Of a stretch of DNA of 64,000 nucleotides, positions 61,107 through 64,000 are shown piece after piece; the first letter of the stretch is position 1, and the number at the start of each line of letters is the position of its first letter. This stretch comes from Fibrobacteraceae bacterium (lineage in GTDB: Bacteria; Fibrobacterota; Fibrobacteria; Fibrobacterales; Fibrobacteraceae): positions 1-64,000 of the forward strand of contig JAGBSH010000023.1 in the NCBI GenBank assembly GCA_017631885.1, in the 5' to 3' direction. A program made the translations under genes and the position numbers. Under the pieces are notes generated by a model. It had not been told where the DNA came from and ran no database searches. It was given only the letters and a program-made list of their open reading frames with translations.

Positions 61107-62731
61107 TGGAAACATATTTGCTAGTGGCAACGATTGTTTTTTGGAGTGCACTTATACTTTTAGTGCATTGCTATATACTTTTCCCTTTGTCATTACCTTG
61201 GTTGAGTGAAGTTTTTAAAAGAAAACCATCTGAAAAGAAAGTCGCTTTGCCAAAAGTGTCTATACTGATTTCAGCCTATAATGAAGAAAGTATAATTGAA
61301 AGGAAAATTGAAAATCTTTTAGAAATAGATTACCCAAAAGAACTCTTGGAAATTTTAATAGGAGACGATGGCTCGGCAGATAAAACGGCTGAAATTGTAG
61401 AGCGTTTTTCAGAGCGCGGCATCACTTTAATTCGCGCAGAAAAAAATGCCGGTAAAGCGGCAATGTTAAATCGGCTTCAACAAAAAGCATCTGGAGAAAT
61501 TCTTTTATTCTGTGATGCAAATACAATGTTTTTTCCAAATGTAGTTCGCCAATTAGTTGCTCCATTTAATGATTCAAAAATAGGGTGTGTATGTGGTCAT
61601 TTAATTCTTTCTGATTTAAGTGGAACGCCTCTAGGTAAAGGTGAAAGTGCTTATTGGGATTTGGAATCTGAAATCAAAAAATTTGAAGGGATGCTTGATC
61701 GTTTAATTGGCGGTAATGGCGCATTGTATGCTATTCGTCGAGAACTTTATACAGCACTCCCAGTGAAAAAAAGTGTTATGGATGATTTTTTTGTAACCGT
61801 AAAAATTTTACAAAAAGGTTATTATTGCACATTTGTAAATGGAGCTATTGGTACTGAAGTGACTTCAAAAGAAGCTTCTGGAGAATACCGTAGAAAAGTG
61901 AGAATCGGGCGAGCTAATTTCAATTATCTCTTCTCTTATTTACCTTTGCTAAATCCATTTCGTCCGCTATTAGCGTATTTATTCTTTTCGCATAAATTGT
62001 TGCGTTGGTTCTCGCCACATTTAGGAATTTTGTGCATTTTATCATCAGCGGTGCTTGCTTTTTCTGCGTCACCATTTTATATCGCTGTTTTTGGTGCTAT
62101 TCTTTTGTTCTTTTTATTGGCGTTACTTAAAATTATTCCACAGGCTTATTATTTTTTATCTATGAATATGGCTATGCTTAAAGGATTTTTCTTGTCGTTT
62201 TGTAAACAGACTGGTGGCGGTTGGGCCCGTGAAGCTCGTAGTGAAGAAAAAACATTTTCTTCGACTATCTTGTCTGTGTTAGGGCTTGTTTTTGCGTTTT
62301 CATTTTTGACACCAACCGATTCGTTTGCCGATGTCGGCTTTTCTGCAGAAGTAGGGACACTTTCTTCTTTAGAAGACAGAGAAGATCTTTTGTTTAATTT
62401 AGATGTAACAGGGCATTTATGGTATCGTTTTGACCAAATGGTTTTCTTTGGAATTGGAAGTGGTTATCAGGATATTTATGGTAAATATTATGTGCCGGTG
62501 ACAGCATCTATTTGGTTGCGCTTGCCTTTTGGTTCTACCGTTTTGCCTGTTTTTACTGGTGATTATGGTTACGCATTTGGAAATGATAAACGTTTGATTT
62601 GGAAATTAGGCGGTGGGGTAGATATCAAAAATGGAGACCGTTCTTCTATTCTGATTCTTGCAGGCTATGAAAAATTACGGAAACGTGGTAACCATATTTA
62701 TGTCCATGGCGGATTATTGTTGGAATTTTAG
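61106..62731 (+). CDS. GT2 glycosyltransferase fused to a predicted outer-membrane barrel
   Basis: 541-aa protein. Residues 1-390 are a membrane family 2 glycosyltransferase: TM near 5-30, VSILISAYNEE (near 52), GDDGSADKT (near 90), FCDANTM (near 135), MDDFFVTVKI (near 227) and a cluster of TM segments (about 275-370). It then has an amphipathic linker WAREARSEEK and a second signal-like stretch (STILSVLGLVFAFSFLTP, then TDSFADVGFS; cleavage likely after SFA near 409), followed by about 130 residues of barrel-like strands (MVFFGIGSGYQDIYGKYY) ending LLLEF. No stop or frameshift separates them. Start overlaps the thioredoxin stop (TAATG). Confidence 0.85.
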   Translation: METYLLVATIVFWSALILLVHCYILFPLSLPWLSEVFKRKPSEKKVALPKVSILISAYNEESIIERKIENLLEIDYPKELLEILIGDDGSADKTAEIVERFSERGITLIRAEKNAGKAAMLNRLQQKASGEILLFCDANTMFFPNVVRQLVAPFNDSKIGCVCGHLILSDLSGTPLGKGESAYWDLESEIKKFEGMLDRLIGGNGALYAIRRELYTALPVKKSVMDDFFVTVKILQKGYYCTFVNGAIGTEVTSKEASGEYRRKVRIGRANFNYLFSYLPLLNPFRPLLAYLFFSHKLLRWFSPHLGILCILSSAVLAFSASPFYIAVFGAILLFFLLALLKIIPQAYYFLSMNMAMLKGFFLSFCKQTGGGWAREARSEEKTFSSTILSVLGLVFAFSFLTPTDSFADVGFSAEVGTLSSLEDREDLLFNLDVTGHLWYRFDQMVFFGIGSGYQDIYGKYYVPVTASIWLRLPFGSTVLPVFTGDYGYAFGNDKRLIWKLGGGVDIKNGDRSSILILAGYEKLRKRGNHIYVHGGLLLEF

Positions 62732-62744
62732 TAGGTAAACTTGT

Positions 62745-63470
62745 ATGAAAAATGTTGGTTTGATATTTGCTGGTGGTGTCGGCTCTCGAATGAATTCTAA
62801 ACAACGTCCAAAACAGTTTTTGGAATTAAATGGCAGAGCTATTATTATTCATACATTAGAATATTTTGAAAGGCATAGAGAAATAGATGCAATATGCATT
62901 GTTTGCGTAGAAGACTGGATTGAACACCTTAAAGAATTGTTAGAAAGGTATCATATTAAAAAGGTAAAGTTTGTTGTGCCTGGTGGCGAAACAGGGCAGG
63001 CTTCTATTTATAATGGATTAAAGGCAATTCATGATAATGATGAATATAAAGATTCCATAGTTTTAATTCATGATGGTGTTCGTCCGTTAATTTCTGAACA
63101 ATTGATTACAGATAATATTTTATGCGTTAAAGAAAATGGATCTGCAATTACTGTAGCCCCGGCAATAGAAACAATAGTTTCTACAGATGTTAAAAATTCC
63201 ATAACTAAGATTATGGATAGAAAAGATTGTAAGCTTGCTCGTGCCCCGCAGAGTTTTTTTATGAAAGATATTTTTGAAGTTCATACAAAAGCTATTGCTG
63301 ATGGAAATACGAATATGATTGATTCAGCAAGCTTAATGCAACATTATGGTTTTAAATTAACAACGGTTGATGGTCCTGTAGAAAACATTAAAATCACAAC
63401 GCCAATGGATTTTTATTTATTCAGAGCAATTTATGAAATCCGTGAAAATTCTCAAATTTTTGGATTTTAA
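62745..63470 (+). CDS. TarI/IspD-type cytidylyltransferase
   Basis: 241-aa nucleotidyltransferase. It has IFAGGVGSRMNS (near 6), RPKQFLELNGRAIIIHTLE, IHDGVRPLIS (near 105) and ARAPQSFFMKDIFEVH, then PVENIKITTPMDFYLF near the C-terminus, as in IspD and in ribitol-5-phosphate cytidylyltransferases (TarI, Bcs1). The C-terminal ENIKITTP form and the neighbours (glycosyltransferase before, epimerase after) suggest a polyol-phosphate enzyme for surface polysaccharide rather than the isoprenoid enzyme IspD. Start ATG 62745. Confidence 0.8.
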   Translation: MKNVGLIFAGGVGSRMNSKQRPKQFLELNGRAIIIHTLEYFERHREIDAICIVCVEDWIEHLKELLERYHIKKVKFVVPGGETGQASIYNGLKAIHDNDEYKDSIVLIHDGVRPLISEQLITDNILCVKENGSAITVAPAIETIVSTDVKNSITKIMDRKDCKLARAPQSFFMKDIFEVHTKAIADGNTNMIDSASLMQHYGFKLTTVDGPVENIKITTPMDFYLFRAIYEIRENSQIFGF

Positions 63471-63472
63471 TT

Positions 63473-64000
63473 ATGTTAGAAGCTAAAAAAGATAGTGTAT
63501 TACAAGAAGATTTAGAAATTATTGCTTTCTCAAATGTGGATTGGAATCTATTAGATGGTTCAACCATTTTAGTTACAGGTGCAACTGGCTTAATTGGGTC
63601 TCAAATAATAAAAGCTCTTGCTTGTCGTAATCGAATTTGTAACGCGAGTATTAAAATTTTAGCTTGTGTTCGAAACATGGAAAAGGCGAAAGTTGTTTTT
63701 GCTGATATTCTTGATCGCGCTGAATTGAAAATTATTGAAGGAGACGTTACAAAAATATTTGATATTAAAGAAAATGTTGATTATTTAGTTCATACAGCAA
63801 GTGCGACAGCATCAAAAGAATTTGTAACAAAACCAGTGGAAGTTATTCAAACAGCGATTAATGGGACTCAGAACTTTTTAGAACTTGCTAAAAATAAAAA
63901 TGCCAAAGGTGCTGTTTACTTGTCTTCAATGGAAGCTTTTGGCGTTGTTCAAGCGTCTACTAAAAAAGCTGAAGAAAAAGATTTAGGATTTATTGATTTA
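63473..64000 (+). CDS. NAD-dependent epimerase/dehydratase (5' part, runs off the window)
   Basis: The 176 codons up to the window end are open with no stop. After a 25-residue N-terminal segment comes the Rossmann motif ILVTGATGLIGSQI (near 33-46), then VDYLVHTASATASKEF and AVYLSSMEAFG (near 145; Ser and Met of the active site), as in short-chain nucleotide-sugar epimerases. The ATG 63473 lies 2 bases after the cytidylyltransferase stop, so it belongs to the same operon. Product specificity unknown. Confidence 0.85.
   Translation, partial: MLEAKKDSVLQEDLEIIAFSNVDWNLLDGSTILVTGATGLIGSQIIKALACRNRICNASIKILACVRNMEKAKVVFADILDRAELKIIEGDVTKIFDIKENVDYLVHTASATASKEFVTKPVEVIQTAINGTQNFLELAKNKNAKGAVYLSSMEAFGVVQASTKKAEEKDLGFIDL

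Noticed and set aside
62745-63470. Plain IspD of the MEP isoprenoid pathway
   Set aside because: Not excluded, but the ENIKITTPMDFYLF end and the surface-sugar neighbours favour the TarI-like group, so it was not named ispD.
1-64000. CRISPR array, prophage or insertion sequence
   Set aside because: No regular short repeats with spacers, no integrase or transposase gene and no terminal inverted repeats with target duplications were seen.

Overview
The window is AT-rich bacterial chromosome that most resembles Fibrobacter or a close Fibrobacterota relative. The evidence is a fibro-slime domain surface protein, two type IX secretion (T9SS) proteins (a 2261-aa SprA-type translocon and a PorV/PorQ-like barrel), several barrel proteins, and Gram-negative envelope genes such as lpxK. 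No phage, IS element or CRISPR array was seen. The left edge is the 3' end of a 5S rRNA gene, so an rRNA operon lies just outside.

Layout. 1-4610: 5S end, a decayed coding remnant and a large secreted fibro-slime protein. 4615-11259: ABC-F ATPase, rsmA, a phosphohexomutase, a PorV-like protein and RNase G. 11429-15636: HAD phosphatase, a degenerate LytM/M23 protein with a coupled small gene, a 50-aa membrane protein, dnaN and ttcA. 15747-21398: a barrel protein, an OmpR-type two-component pair, ATP-type phosphofructokinase, a 47-aa ORF and a TPR-like secreted protein. 21407-28911: K+/H+ antiporter, pta, a PspF-like sigma-54 activator without sensor domain, lysC, a TolC-like protein and Hsp20. 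28912-29437 is a non-coding stretch with REP-like palindromic repeats. 29438-37905: lpxK, a DUF3516-type helicase, FKBP lipoprotein, M23 lipoprotein, coaE, a barrel protein and rsmG. 37902-48868: sprA, nhaA, a long PRPP synthetase and lysA.

48956-55927 is the accessory part. Five minus-strand genes encode secreted proteins: a subtilisin-like protease with an N-terminal CBM3-like (cellulose-binding type) domain, a small secreted protein, and three paralogues that share signal peptide, central block and a nearly identical C-terminal tag but differ elsewhere. A scar upstream of the third paralogue preserves the last codons of the protease gene, evidence of duplication followed by deletion. This is the best candidate for an undescribed system.

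56148-64000: a CBM48-like protein with a histone-H1-like Lys/Ala/Cys tail, rpe, tRNA-Val(CAC), a PTS IIA protein, aroD, then a tightly packed plus-strand run: clpP, ftsY, a lipoprotein, a thioredoxin-like protein, a GT2 glycosyltransferase fused in frame to a predicted outer-membrane barrel, a TarI/IspD-type cytidylyltransferase and an epimerase cut by the window end. The last three suggest the start of a surface-polysaccharide locus. All assignments rest on reading the sequence; no database search was run.
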